Assembly: GCF_026162625.1 (NCBI RefSeq)
Contig: NZ_JAOTBD010000031.1
Coordinates: 1-43,356 of the forward strand
From: Paracoccus beibuensis
GTDB lineage: Bacteria > Pseudomonadota > Alphaproteobacteria > Rhodobacterales > Rhodobacteraceae
Length of the DNA: 43,356 bases
Reading direction: 5' to 3'
Shown here: positions 34,785 to 43,356 of the stretch, in pieces
How positions within the stretch are numbered: position 1 is the first letter of the stretch
Layout of the letters: each line of letters opens with the position of its first letter
Program-made: the position numbers and the translations under genes
Notes under the pieces: generated by a model
The model's database searches: none
The model's input: the letters and a program-made list of their open reading frames with translations, nothing else
Told to the model about the DNA's origin: nothing

Positions 34785-35486
34785 ATGACCGTACCCGACT
34801 GCCACCTGCTGATCGTCGATGATGACGAACGCATTCGCGCGCTGCTGGGCCGGTTCCTGCGCAAGAACGGCTATATGGTCAGCATGGCGCGCGACGCGGC
34901 GCAGGCCCGCCGCCTGCTGGCCGGACTGGAATTCGACCTGATCGTCATGGACGTGATGATGCCGGGGGAAGACGGGCTGGCCCTGACCCGCGACCTGCGC
35001 CGCCGGATCGACACGCCGATCCTGCTGCTGACCGCCAAGGGCGAGACCGAGGACCGGATCAGCGGGTTGGAAAGTGGCGCCGACGATTACCTGCCCAAGC
35101 CCTTCGAGCCGCGAGAACTGCTGCTGCGCATCGCCGCCATCCTGCGCCGCGTGCCGGCGGTCGAGGTCGCGCAGCCCAAGTACCTGACGCTGGGTGCGCT
35201 GCGATACGACACCGACAAGGGAGAGCTGTGGTCAGGCGACACGCCCCTGCGCCTGACCGGGACCGAATCGGCGCTGCTGCGGCGGCTGGCCGCCAGCCGG
35301 GGCCAGCCCGTCAGCCGGGCTGACCTGATCGACGACCTGGGGCGCGGCAGTCCCGACGAGGACAACAGCGAGCGCGCCATCGACGTCCAGATCACCCGCC
35401 TGCGCCGCAAGATCGAGCCTGACCCGCGCGAACCGCGCTTTCTGCAGACGGTGCGCGGCACGGGCTACATGCTGGTGGTGGACTAG
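34785..35486 (+). CDS. petR: OmpR/PhoB-family response regulator, PetR-like
   Basis: 233 residues. The receiver domain has the acidic triad VDDDE, phospho-acceptor Asp56 in DLIVMDVMMPGEDG, Thr83 in LLLTAKG and Lys105 in DDYLPKPFEPREL. The C-terminal winged helix has LTGTESALLRRLAASRGQPV, AIDVQITRLRRKIEPDPREP and RFLQTVRGTGYMLV. No histidine kinase gene is adjacent. In R. capsulatus the homologue controls bc1 genes and is essential for respiratory growth; whether that holds here is inferred. The bc1 genes are not next to it in this window. Confidence 0.82.
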   Translation: MTVPDCHLLIVDDDERIRALLGRFLRKNGYMVSMARDAAQARRLLAGLEFDLIVMDVMMPGEDGLALTRDLRRRIDTPILLLTAKGETEDRISGLESGADDYLPKPFEPRELLLRIAAILRRVPAVEVAQPKYLTLGALRYDTDKGELWSGDTPLRLTGTESALLRRLAASRGQPVSRADLIDDLGRGSPDEDNSERAIDVQITRLRRKIEPDPREPRFLQTVRGTGYMLVVD

Positions 35487-35516
35487 GGCAGCGCCGGGGC
35501 CTAGCTTGCGCCGGTG

Positions 35517-36329
35517 ATGGAAGACGCGACCTATCAGGGATTCGAACTGGACGCCGAGACGGCGCTGGCGCTGCTGGACTGGCAGCTGGAGATGGGCGTG
35601 GACGTGCCGGTCATGGACGCGCCCATCGACCGATTCGACCTGTCCGCCCGGGCCGCGCCTGCCGCCGCCCCACCCCAGCCCGCGCCGGTGCTGGAACTGT
35701 CGGGGGGCGACGATCTGTCTGCCCGCGTGGCCGAGGCCGAGGCGCTGGCGCAGGCCGCAGGCAGCCTGGATGCGCTGGCGGCCGCGCAGGAAGGCTTCGA
35801 CGGGATCGAACTGAAGAAGGGCGCGCGGAACTTCTGCTTTTCGGACGGCAACCCGAAGGCCCGCGTCCTGATCCTGGGCGAGGCGCCGGGCGACGAGGAG
35901 GACCGGCAGGGCCGCCCCTTCGTCGGCCGCGCGGGACAGTTGCTGGACCGCATGTTCGCCGCTGTCGGCCTGGCGCGCGACGCCGTCGATGCGGAACGCG
36001 CGATCTACATCGTGAACGTGCTGACATGGCGCCCGCCGGGCAATCGCGACCCCAGCCCCGATGAAATTGCCGTGAGCCTGCCGTTCCTGCGCCGCCATAT
36101 CGAGTTGGCCGCGCCCGATCTGATCGTGCTGATGGGCAACATTCCCTGCCAGGCGGCACTGGAAAAACGCGGCATCCTGCGGCTGCGCGGCCAGTGGGTG
36201 CAGGCCTTCGGGCGTCCGGCGCTGCCGATGGCGCACCCGGCCTACCTGCTGCGCAATCCCGCAGCCAAGCGCGAGGCGTGGGGCGACCTTATGTCCCTTG
36301 CGGAACGGCTGGATTCCTTTTCCGTTTAG
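35517..36329 (+). CDS. Uracil-DNA glycosylase, family 4/5-like
   Basis: 270 residues. After a ~100-residue Ala-rich N-terminal extension the core has [20 protein letters not shown] and [10 protein letters not shown] (motif A), [33 protein letters not shown], and [18 protein letters not shown] (motif B). It would remove uracil from DNA. Canonical family 4 enzymes carry four cysteines for a [4Fe-4S] cluster; only two cysteines occur (NFCFSD and NIPCQ), so the cluster is probably absent. The ATG at 35517 or GTG at 35514 could start it; it lies 30 bases after petR. Confidence 0.82.
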   Translation: MEDATYQGFELDAETALALLDWQLEMGVDVPVMDAPIDRFDLSARAAPAAAPPQPAPVLELSGGDDLSARVAEAEALAQAAGSLDALAAAQEGFDGIELKKGARNFCFSDGNPKARVLILGEAPGDEEDRQGRPFVGRAGQLLDRMFAAVGLARDAVDAERAIYIVNVLTWRPPGNRDPSPDEIAVSLPFLRRHIELAAPDLIVLMGNIPCQAALEKRGILRLRGQWVQAFGRPALPMAHPAYLLRNPAAKREAWGDLMSLAERLDSFSV

Positions 36330-36385
36330 GTTCCGTTTCCGCATCATGTCCTAGATGCGAACGCTCGGCAGATGGACATCGACCC

Positions 36386-37720
36386 ATGCGTTTCCTTTCC
36401 CGCAGCCTTCTGGGGCTGTTCCTGTTCTTCCTGACGCTTGCCCTGCTGTTCCTGGCGGGCTTCCAGCTGTGGCAGGCGGTGGCGGTGCGGAACGGCGACG
36501 CGGGGCCGATGAGGCCGCCCGTCGAACAGGCCTACGCGGCCCGGCTGCTGAAGGTGACGCCCGAAACGCTGACGCCGCGGATGGCGGCCTTCGGGCAGGT
36601 GCTGTCCCGGCGAGAGCTGCAGCTGCGGGCGGGTGCGTCGGGGCGGCTGGTGCATCTGGACCCGGCGCTGCAGGAAGGCGGGACCGTGACCGCGGGCCAG
36701 CTTCTGGCGCGGATCGACCCCTCGGCCGCGCAGGCGGCGCTGGAGAGCCGGCAGGCTGAACGCGACGACGCGCAGGGGACGCTGGCGGACACGCGGCGGC
36801 GCGTCACCATCGCGGCCGAGGACCTGGCCGCCGCCGAGCGTCAGGCCGAACTGCGGGAAGCTGCCGTCACGCGCCAGGACCAGCTGGCCGAACGCGGCCT
36901 CGGCACCAGCCTTGACCGCGAGACGGCGCTGCTGGCGGCGTCGACGGCGCAGCAGGCCGTCATCTCTGGTCGGGCGGCGCTGGCCGATGCTGAGAGCGCG
37001 GTCACGGCCGCGGAAAACGCGCTCCGCCGAGCCGAGATCGCCCTGACCGAAGCCCGCCGCGACCTGGCCGATACCGAGATCCGCGCCGGCTTCGACGGCC
37101 GCGTGACCGACGTCACCGTGGTCGAGGGCGGCCTTGTCACCCTGAACGAGCAGCTGGCCACGATCATCGATCCCGATGCGCTCGAGGCGCGGATCCCGCT
37201 GTCGCTTGACCAGTTCGGGCGGCTCGGGGATCCCTCGGGCAGGCTGGGCGACCACGCCGTGACGATCATGCTGGACGGGAGCGCGGGCCGGATGACGGCC
37301 GCGGCGAGGCTTGACCGGGTGGCGGCCTCGGTCGCCGAAGGATCGGCCGGGCGCGTCGTCTTTGCGCGCATCACCGATGGCGGCGCGGCCTTGCGTCCCG
37401 GCGACTTCGTCCGCGTGCAAATCGCCGAACCCCCCATTGGTCCCGCCGCGCTTGTCCCGGCCGCCGCGCTGGGCGCTGACGGAACGGTGCTGGTCGCGGG
37501 TGCCGACGACCGGCTGTCGGCGGTCGCGGTCGAGGTTCTGCGCCGGCAGGGCGACGACGTCGTCATCTCGGTCCCAGACACCCTGGTCGGCGCCCGCATC
37601 GTCGCCGAGCGCGCGCCGCAACTGGGCACCGGCATCCTTGTCCGTGATGCCTCGGGGACGGCTCCGGATGGCGGCGGCGTCGACCGGCGCGTGCAGCGCG
37701 GCGGGTCCGGACGTGGCTGA
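36386..37720 (+). CDS. RND efflux periplasmic adaptor (membrane fusion protein)
   Basis: 444 residues. One N-terminal membrane anchor (SLLGLFLFFLTLALLFLAGF) is followed by half of a lipoyl domain (LQLRAGASGRLVHL, EGGTVTAGQLLARID), a long coiled-coil hairpin rich in Ala/Glu/Arg (about residues 115-230), the second lipoyl half (IRAGFDGRVTDVTVVEGGLV) and beta-barrel domains. It links the RND pump to an outer-membrane channel. Its end overlaps the pump gene by eight bases. No lipoprotein signal; it is anchored by the helix. No outer-membrane factor gene is nearby. Confidence 0.87.
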   Translation: MRFLSRSLLGLFLFFLTLALLFLAGFQLWQAVAVRNGDAGPMRPPVEQAYAARLLKVTPETLTPRMAAFGQVLSRRELQLRAGASGRLVHLDPALQEGGTVTAGQLLARIDPSAAQAALESRQAERDDAQGTLADTRRRVTIAAEDLAAAERQAELREAAVTRQDQLAERGLGTSLDRETALLAASTAQQAVISGRAALADAESAVTAAENALRRAEIALTEARRDLADTEIRAGFDGRVTDVTVVEGGLVTLNEQLATIIDPDALEARIPLSLDQFGRLGDPSGRLGDHAVTIMLDGSAGRMTAAARLDRVAASVAEGSAGRVVFARITDGGAALRPGDFVRVQIAEPPIGPAALVPAAALGADGTVLVAGADDRLSAVAVEVLRRQGDDVVISVPDTLVGARIVAERAPQLGTGILVRDASGTAPDGGGVDRRVQRGGSGRG

Positions 37721-40700
37721 TCGTCCTGGCATCCTGGGCCTGTTCGTTCGCCACGCGACGCTGGCCAACCTGCTGCTGGCGGTCATGGTCGTCGCGGGGC
37801 TTTACGCGGCGCCCCGCCTTCGCGCACAATTTTTCCCGGATACGGTGGTGCAGCAGATCGACGTCACCGTTCGCTGGGACGGGGCAGGGGCCGACGATGT
37901 CGACCGATCCGTCGTCGGCGTTCTGGAACCGGCGCTGATGGCGGTCGAGGGCGTGTCCGGAACCGAAAGCCAGGCCAGCCAGGGCCAGGCCCGCGTCCGG
38001 CTGGAATTCGAGCCCGGCTGGGACATGTCCCGCGCCACGACCGAGGTGGAAACCGCCATCGCCGCCGCCGGCGATCTACCCGACGGGGCAGAGGACCCCG
38101 AGGTGACACGTCGAGCCTGGCGCGACCAGGTGGCGGACGTGGTAATTTCGGGTCCGGTCGGGCTGGACCAGCTGGGGCGCATCGCCGATGACCTGACCAA
38201 CCGGCTCTACGAGCGCGGCGTGACGCGGCTGAGCGTGACCGGCGTTTCGGCACCCGAGACGCTGGTGGAACTGAGCATGGCCGACCTCGTGCGCCACGAC
38301 CTGACGATGGAGCGGGTGGCCGCCACCATCGCCGCCGCCGCTGCGCCGACGCCCGCGGGCGACGTCGCCTCGGGAACGTCGCGCGTGCGCACCGGGGACG
38401 AGACGCGAAGCCCTGGCGCCGTGGCGGACCTGGTGCTGACTGCGCTGCCCGACGGCACGCAGCTGACCGTGGGCGACGTGGCGCGGGTCAGCGACACAGG
38501 CATCGACCGCAACGTCGCCTATTTCGTCGACGGCCGGCCGGCGGTGACGCTGTCGGTTCAGCGCAGCGCCTCGGGCGACGCCATCGGCATGCAGGCCGAG
38601 GTCGAGGAGGCCGTCGCCGAACTGGCACCGGCCTTGCCCGAAGGCGTCACGGTCGATCTGGTCCGCGCGCGGGCCGAGCTGATCTCAGCCCGGCTGTCGC
38701 TGCTCTTGGACAACGCGATCCTGGGGCTGGTGCTGGTGCTGGGGCTGCTGTTCCTGTTCCTGAACGCCCGCACGGCGATCTGGGTCGCGGCGGGCATTCC
38801 GGCGGCGCTGCTGGCGGCGGTGGCGCTGATGTATGCGGCGGGAATGACGATCAACATGATCTCGCTGTTCGCGCTGATCCTGACGCTGGGGATCATCGTG
38901 GACGACGCGATCGTGGTGGGCGAACATGCCGATTACCGCGCCCGCAAGCTGGGCGAGCTGCCGCAGGTTGCTGCCGAACGCGCCGCGCAGCGCATGGCGG
39001 CGCCGGTTGTATCCTCGACCCTCACGACAATCATCGCTTTTGCGGGGCTGGTGCTGATCAGTGGCCAGTTCGGGCACCTGGTGGCCGACATTCCGCTGAC
39101 GGTGATTCTGGTGCTGGTCGCCTCGCTGGTGGAATGCTTCCTGGTGCTGCCGAACCACATGGCGCACGCGCTGGCCCACAGCGCGCGCACCCGCTGGTAC
39201 GACCGCCCGTCAATGGTGGTGAACCGGGGGCTGGACGTCTTCGTGGCGCGGGTTCTTCGCCCGGCGACGCGGCTGGTGCTGCTGGCGCGATATCCTGTGC
39301 TTGCGCTGGTCATGGTGGGGCTGTCATGGTCGGTGGCGACGCTGATAATCGGCAAGGTGCCCTGGCGGTTCTTCGACGCGCCAGAACAGGGCAGCGTGTC
39401 GGGCAATTTCGCCATGCTGCCGGGCGCCACGCGCGACGACACGCTGCGGGTGATGGGCCTGGTGCAGGCCGGCGTCGACCAGGTGGCACAGGATTACGCC
39501 GACGAATATGGCACGAACCCAATCATCCACGCGATGACACAGATCGGCGGCAATTCGGGCCGCCCGCTGCCGGGGGCCGAAACGAAGGACGCCGACCTGC
39601 TGGGCGCGGTCCAGATCGAGCTGATCGACCCCGACCTGCGGCCCTATTCCAGCTTCCACTTCGTGGGCTCCCTGCAAGAGGCGATGCCGCAGGACCCGCA
39701 GCTTGAAACGATCAGCTTCCGGGGCTTCCGGTCGGGTCCGGGGGGCGACGCGATCTCGGTCCGCATGACCGGCGCCGAGGCGCAGCAGCTGAAGGCCGCA
39801 GCCGAGGCGCTGAAGGCGCGGCTGGCATCCTTCCCCCAGGTGTCCGCGCTGGAAGACAGCATGGACTACGACAAGGCGGAGCTGGCCCTGCGACTGACGC
39901 CGCAGGGCGAGGCGCTGGGGTTCACGACCGAGGTGCTGGCCCGCGAGCTGCGCCAGCGCCTTGGCGGCATCGAGGCCGCGACCTTCCCCGTCGGCACCCG
40001 CACCGGCGCCATCAGGGTCGAGCTGCCCGAGGACGACCGCCGCGGCGATTTCCTCGATACGATGCTGATGCGCAGCGCGGCGGGCGAATGGGTGCCCCTG
40101 GGCGACATCGTCACCACCCGCAGCGAGGCCGGCTTTTCCGTCGTGCGGCGCGAGAACGGCGAGCGGATGATCCTGGTGACCGGCGACATCTCGGGCGACG
40201 ATCCGGCGCGGGCGGCGCAGATCACCGAGGACCTTCAATCCGTTCTGATGCCCGCCATCGCGTCCGAGTTCGGGGTCAGCTACGAGGTCACCGGCCTTGC
40301 CGAGCAAGAGCGCGAGTTCCTGGGCGAGGCGCTGACGGGCTTCGGCATGGCGATGCTGGGCATCTACATGGTGCTGGCCTGGATCTTCGCCAGCTGGACG
40401 CGTCCCATGGTGGTGATGTCGGTCATCCCCTTCGGCCTGATCGGCGCCGTCTGGGGTCACGCTGCGTGGCAGTTGCCGCTGAGCATGTTTTCCATCGTCG
40501 GGCTGATCGGAATGTCGGGCATCATCATCAACGATTCGATCGTGCTGATCTCGACAATCGACGACTATGCCCGCGACCGTGGCCTTCGCCCTGCCATCGT
40601 CGATGCGGTCGCCGACCGGCTGCGCCCGGTGCTGCTGACCACCGCCACGACGGTCTTGGGACTGGCCCCGCTGCTTTACGAGCGGTCGTCGCAGGCGCTG

Positions 40701-41060
40701 TTTCTGAAGCCGACGGTGGTGACGCTGGCCTATGGACTGGCTTTCGGCATGGTGCTGGTGCTGCTGGTCGTGCCGGCGGCCCTGGCGGTCGGGGCCGACC
40801 TTGCGCGGGCGCGGCAGGCGTTCCGCCGCAGCCTTTGGGGCGGCCCGCTGCGGGGGCCGGTCCGGGTCGCCAGCGCTGCCGCGGCCTTGGGTCTGATCGC
40901 GGCCTTCGCGCCCGTAACGATCCTGCCGGCGCTTGGCGTCGCGCTGCCGGGCTGGTGGCCGGTGGCGGAAACGCTAGGCACGGCACTGCTGGCCTACCTG
41001 GCGCTTCTGGCGCTGGTCACCGCAGGGGCAATGGCCGCCGCCCTTCGCGCGCGGGCCTAG
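37713..41060 (+). CDS. RND-family efflux pump (AcrB-like inner-membrane transporter)
   Basis: 1115 residues from GTG at 37713, typical for the family. It has 12 membrane helices in two halves with large periplasmic loops. The proton-relay Asp pair is in LILTLGIIVDDAIVVGEH, and the second half has SMFSIVGLIGMSGIIINDSI and RPVLLTTATTVLGLAPLL. The C-terminus is longer than usual, with two extra helices (ALGLIAAFAPVTILPALGV, TALLAYLALLALVTAGAM). Substrates are unknown. Its GTG start overlaps the adaptor gene. Its stop shares CTAG with the convergent DsbD-domain gene. Confidence 0.9.
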   Translation: MADRPGILGLFVRHATLANLLLAVMVVAGLYAAPRLRAQFFPDTVVQQIDVTVRWDGAGADDVDRSVVGVLEPALMAVEGVSGTESQASQGQARVRLEFEPGWDMSRATTEVETAIAAAGDLPDGAEDPEVTRRAWRDQVADVVISGPVGLDQLGRIADDLTNRLYERGVTRLSVTGVSAPETLVELSMADLVRHDLTMERVAATIAAAAAPTPAGDVASGTSRVRTGDETRSPGAVADLVLTALPDGTQLTVGDVARVSDTGIDRNVAYFVDGRPAVTLSVQRSASGDAIGMQAEVEEAVAELAPALPEGVTVDLVRARAELISARLSLLLDNAILGLVLVLGLLFLFLNARTAIWVAAGIPAALLAAVALMYAAGMTINMISLFALILTLGIIVDDAIVVGEHADYRARKLGELPQVAAERAAQRMAAPVVSSTLTTIIAFAGLVLISGQFGHLVADIPLTVILVLVASLVECFLVLPNHMAHALAHSARTRWYDRPSMVVNRGLDVFVARVLRPATRLVLLARYPVLALVMVGLSWSVATLIIGKVPWRFFDAPEQGSVSGNFAMLPGATRDDTLRVMGLVQAGVDQVAQDYADEYGTNPIIHAMTQIGGNSGRPLPGAETKDADLLGAVQIELIDPDLRPYSSFHFVGSLQEAMPQDPQLETISFRGFRSGPGGDAISVRMTGAEAQQLKAAAEALKARLASFPQVSALEDSMDYDKAELALRLTPQGEALGFTTEVLARELRQRLGGIEAATFPVGTRTGAIRVELPEDDRRGDFLDTMLMRSAAGEWVPLGDIVTTRSEAGFSVVRRENGERMILVTGDISGDDPARAAQITEDLQSVLMPAIASEFGVSYEVTGLAEQEREFLGEALTGFGMAMLGIYMVLAWIFASWTRPMVVMSVIPFGLIGAVWGHAAWQLPLSMFSIVGLIGMSGIIINDSIVLISTIDDYARDRGLRPAIVDAVADRLRPVLLTTATTVLGLAPLLYERSSQALFLKPTVVTLAYGLAFGMVLVLLVVPAALAVGADLARARQAFRRSLWGGPLRGPVRVASAAAALGLIAAFAPVTILPALGVALPGWWPVAETLGTALLAYLALLALVTAGAMAAALRARA

Positions 41061-41869
41061 CCCCGCGGATCGCAGCCCATCGTCTCGACCGCGCCCTCTG
41101 GCGCGACAAGCGTCAGGCGGACCCCGTCCGTGTTCAGGTCGAAGGGTTGCCCGCTGGGGCCGACCATCTCGACCACGGCTTGCGGGCGTTCACCCCCGGT
41201 CAGGATCTGCGCGCCCGAGACCCAGATCTCTGGCCGGTTGGCCAGTTCGACTGCGGCAAGGTCCGCACCGGTGCGCGGCAGGTCGACGGCAACGCGCAAG
41301 CCGTCACCGATCTCGGTCACGGTGCAGCCCGGGCGCAGGTCCAGCCTTTGCGGCTCGGATGCGATGGCGCGGACGATCACCGGATCCGGCTCGACCGCCG
41401 GCCCTGCCGCCGTCAGGTCGAGGTGGCCCGGCACGCAGATGTCCCGGCAGAGCCCCAAATCCACCTGTACGCGCAGGTCCACCGGCTCTCGGGCGACGGC
41501 GGGGCGTGCGGTGAACGGAAGGACCAGCCGGTCGTGATACCCCATCTCGACCGCATCGCCGGATCGGATCGCCTGCGGGGCTGGCCAATGCAGCGTCACC
41601 TCCGCAAGGTTGCGGGAATTCTGCCAGTCGAAGTGGGGCGGCAGGCCCGTGTCGCCGGGGCTGCGCCAATAGGTCTTCCAGCCCGGCTCCAGCCGAAGCT
41701 CCAGCGCCGCGATGCGGTTGCCGGTCTTGTCGGTCCAGCCGGGCAGCAACCGGGCCGACGTCAGCCCCGGCGGCAGGCCGCCCGTTTGGGGCGGTGACAT
41801 CTGGCCAGCGGCCGGCCAGCCGGCCAGGCACAGGATCAGGGCGGGAACAAGCTTTGCGAATCCGGTCAT
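41057..41869 (-). CDS. Free-standing DsbD N-terminal-domain protein, periplasmic
   Basis: 270 residues. A signal peptide (LVPALILCLAGWPAAGQ) is followed by a beta-rich region with LELRLEPGWKTYWRSPGDTG, VEMGYHDRLVLPFTARPAV and VDLGLCRDICVPGHLDL. The C-x3-C pair and flanks match the DsbD/ScsB N-terminal domain, which exchanges disulfides with periplasmic partners. DsbD itself has a membrane domain and a thioredoxin domain; neither is present here, and no partner gene is adjacent. It may receive electrons from a CcdA-type protein elsewhere; that is an inference. Divergent from algH. Confidence 0.8.
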   Translation of the reverse strand: MTGFAKLVPALILCLAGWPAAGQMSPPQTGGLPPGLTSARLLPGWTDKTGNRIAALELRLEPGWKTYWRSPGDTGLPPHFDWQNSRNLAEVTLHWPAPQAIRSGDAVEMGYHDRLVLPFTARPAVAREPVDLRVQVDLGLCRDICVPGHLDLTAAGPAVEPDPVIVRAIASEPQRLDLRPGCTVTEIGDGLRVAVDLPRTGADLAAVELANRPEIWVSGAQILTGGERPQAVVEMVGPSGQPFDLNTDGVRLTLVAPEGAVETMGCDPRG

Positions 41870-41972
41870 GCCTCATGCCTTAACCGCTTGCACCTGTCCA
41901 CCGAAGTCACAAATCCGCGCAAGCCTTGCATCGTCCCCGGCCAATCCCGATCTTGGCTGAAAAGGAGAGCAG

Positions 41973-42593
41973 ATGAGCAAGACCCCCTCCACCCCCTCTG
42001 GCGGCCGTCCGGTCCCGCAAGAGGTGCAGCCCCGGAACCTGACCGGCAAGATCCTGATCGCCATGCCGGGCATGAGCGATCAGCGGTTCGACAGATCGAT
42101 CGTCCTGGTTTGCGCACATTCCGATGACGGCGCCATGGGCCTGGTGCTGAACCACCCGCTGCCCGAGATAGGCTTCGACGACCTGCTGGAGCAACTGGGA
42201 ATCGAGGCCGACGACAGCTCGCGCCGCATCGAGGTCCGCTTCGGCGGCCCGGTCGAACCCGGTCGCGGCTTCGTGCTGCACAAGGTGGCAGAGCATGGCC
42301 GGGACCCCGAGGGTCGGATGCGCATCGGCCAGGCGTTGGCGATGACGACGACGCGCGACATCCTGGAAGACCTGGCCCACGGGCGCGGCCCCGAGCCTGC
42401 GGTCCTGGTACTGGGTTACGCGGGCTGGGGCCCGGGCCAGCTCGAAGGCGAGATGCTGGCCAACGGCTGGCTGATCGGCGAGGGCGAGGAGGGTCTGATC
42501 TTCGACCATTCGCATGCCGACAAGTGGCAGCGAGCCCTGCAGGCGCAGGGGATCGACCCGTCGCTTCTGTCCGGCGCGGCCGGCCGCGCCTGA
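41973..42593 (+). CDS. AlgH/YqgE (UPF0301) family protein
   Basis: 206 residues. Family motifs are GKILIAMPGMSDQRFDRSIV, GAMGLVLNHPLPE, VRFGGPVEPGRGFVLH, VLVLGYAGWGPGQLEGEM and LANGWLI, covering the whole conserved length. The biochemical function of the family is not settled; in Pseudomonas the name AlgH came from an alginate regulation phenotype. The start at 41973 has AAAGGAGAG upstream. It stands alone and is followed by a stem-loop. Confidence 0.88.
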   Translation: MSKTPSTPSGGRPVPQEVQPRNLTGKILIAMPGMSDQRFDRSIVLVCAHSDDGAMGLVLNHPLPEIGFDDLLEQLGIEADDSSRRIEVRFGGPVEPGRGFVLHKVAEHGRDPEGRMRIGQALAMTTTRDILEDLAHGRGPEPAVLVLGYAGWGPGQLEGEMLANGWLIGEGEEGLIFDHSHADKWQRALQAQGIDPSLLSGAAGRA

Positions 42594-42603
42594 ACGCGCC
42601 GGG

Positions 42604-42635
42604 CAGAAAAACAGGACTCTCAGTCGTTTTCCTGC
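42604..42635 (+). terminator. Probable terminator after algH
   Basis: An interrupted stem (CAG/CTG, AAAAC/GTTTT, GACT/AGTC with a CTC loop) begins 10 bases after the algH stop. The T-run is inside the stem arm and only four bases long, so it is a weak or bidirectional-type terminator. Confidence 0.4.
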
Positions 42636-43112
42636 TGGCCGCTGTCCGGGGCCCTTAACGTCTGCGCGATGCGCAGGCGGGTTGTGATGATCAGGCGGCC
42701 GCCGTGCATCGTGAAAATGAACGGGACCGCGCGCGCACACGGCGCTCTCAAGCAGGAGGTTTGCCAGTCCTGAACTCGTGCCCTCCATGGGCGACAGGCG
42801 GTCCGGGACCGCAGCGACGAGCCCCCGTTCTGCTTTGATCGAAGCGGCCATCCCTGTGCGTGATTGTTGAAGGTGGCGGCTTTGGAACGATGCAGCAAGG
42901 GGCGCCTACCCCCACCGGTTTGATGGAGCGGGAGTATGCGACCGAGGGGTGAGAGCGGCGGGTGAAGGTAGAGCAGGCGCGGATCGCCTGTTACACCGGG
43001 GCGCGTCTGTGCCTCTGCCGCGCAGATGCGTCGAGGAACGTGCCGGCAGGTCGTTGTCGCCGCAGGTGCGGAAAGAGGTCATGCGGATGTCGGCGCGTCG
43101 GCAACTGGCCGG
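42636..43112. other. No supported gene; probable decayed sequence
   Basis: About 480 bases without a frame of convincing codon use. A minus-strand frame at 42620-42898 ends with VPFIFTMHGGRLIITTRLRI, which looks protein-like, but the upstream half (PWRARVQDWQTSCLRAPCAR) does not, so a gene fragment is possible. No IS ends or repeats were recognised. Confidence 0.4.
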
Positions 43113-43356
43113 ATGAACCTTCAGCACTGTCTTTGCTGGCCAGATCCTGGTCAGCGTGATGCACCGATATTCATCGGTGACGGTGCCCTCAACCGCGAGA
43201 GTCCATCTGAAGGCCGTCTGTCGGAGGCCGAGGCGGCGCGGGCGGCGGCGCAGAACCCGCCCCTGTCGAACTTCGCCATCTGCTCGGCCATTAGCCACAT
43301 GCAGAACATGAGCGCGCTCGATGCCGCCTATGCCGAGGCCGTGGTCGCCGGCGTGG
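43113..43356 (+). CDS. Open frame running off the window, unrecognised, possibly a 5'-damaged gene
   Basis: From ATG 43113 the frame stays open to the edge (81 codons). Codon use is poor before about 43210 and strongly GC-ending after it ([34 protein letters not shown]), so real coding sequence may begin or resume near 43210 and the upstream part be foreign. I do not recognise the family; a passing likeness to RidA-type C-termini is too weak to use. Confidence 0.25.
   Translation, partial: MNLQHCLCWPDPGQRDAPIFIGDGALNRESPSEGRLSEAEAARAAAQNPPLSNFAICSAISHMQNMSALDAAYAEAVVAGV

Noticed and set aside
42906..43298. A 130-codon minus-strand gene near the right edge
   Set aside because: Arg/Pro/Ser-rich translation without motifs, no RBS, and opposite the better-supported coding-like plus frame at its upstream end.

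Overview
The window comes from a high-GC alphaproteobacterium of the Rhodobacteraceae, most likely Paracoccus or a close relative. The main supports are the ilvE–petP–petR order known from Rhodobacter/Paracoccus, a complex I NDUFA9-family protein next to uppP, the gst–queG pair, a long-form HPF next to ptsN, an RTX protein ending in Asp-Phe-Leu-Leu, and a strong G/C bias at third codon positions. The genus is an inference; no rRNA or single-copy phylogenetic marker was compared.

Layout. 1-784 is damaged: the edge of an IS3-type element abuts a truncated, frameshifted OLD/TOPRIM nuclease gene. 936-7265 is an iron-uptake block: a four-gene siderophore ABC importer on the plus strand faces an exbB-exbD-exbD-tonB operon on the minus strand, but no TonB-dependent receptor is present. 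7418-10976 holds mobA, an SDR/photolyase operon and cobA. 11089-14547 is a 1152-residue RTX protein with a CtrA-type box in front of it. 14544-17120 carries queG, gst and mtgA. 17189-18953 is a second damaged patch with a frameshifted unknown gene and a decayed IS1182/IS5-type transposase. 19034-25806 is the glutamate synthase operon gltD – periplasmic unknown – gltB, followed upstream by uppP and the NDUFA9-like gene.

From 27943 a tRNA-Leu(CAG) precedes an RNase D-like gene and an envelope cluster, kdsD-lptC-lptA-lptB, then hpf and ptsN. This resembles the classical lpt/rpoN region, but rpoN is missing. A small basic protein with its own promoter follows. ilvE is divergent from petP-petR; next come a family-4-like uracil-DNA glycosylase, a two-gene RND efflux pump, a free-standing DsbD N-terminal-domain protein and the AlgH/YqgE protein. 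The last ~720 bases are mostly non-coding or decayed and end in an open frame that runs off the window.

Most of the window is ordinary chromosomal backbone. The least ordinary signals are: (1) two adjacent exbD genes whose membrane-segment DNA is identical over 38 of 39 bases, the one difference turning the essential Asp into Asn; (2) a perfect TTAA-N7-TTAA box upstream of the RTX gene; (3) RTX array breaks spaced by exact multiples of 27 bases; (4) a set of GTCAGC repeats, including a perfect 12-base inverted repeat, in the gltD promoter region.
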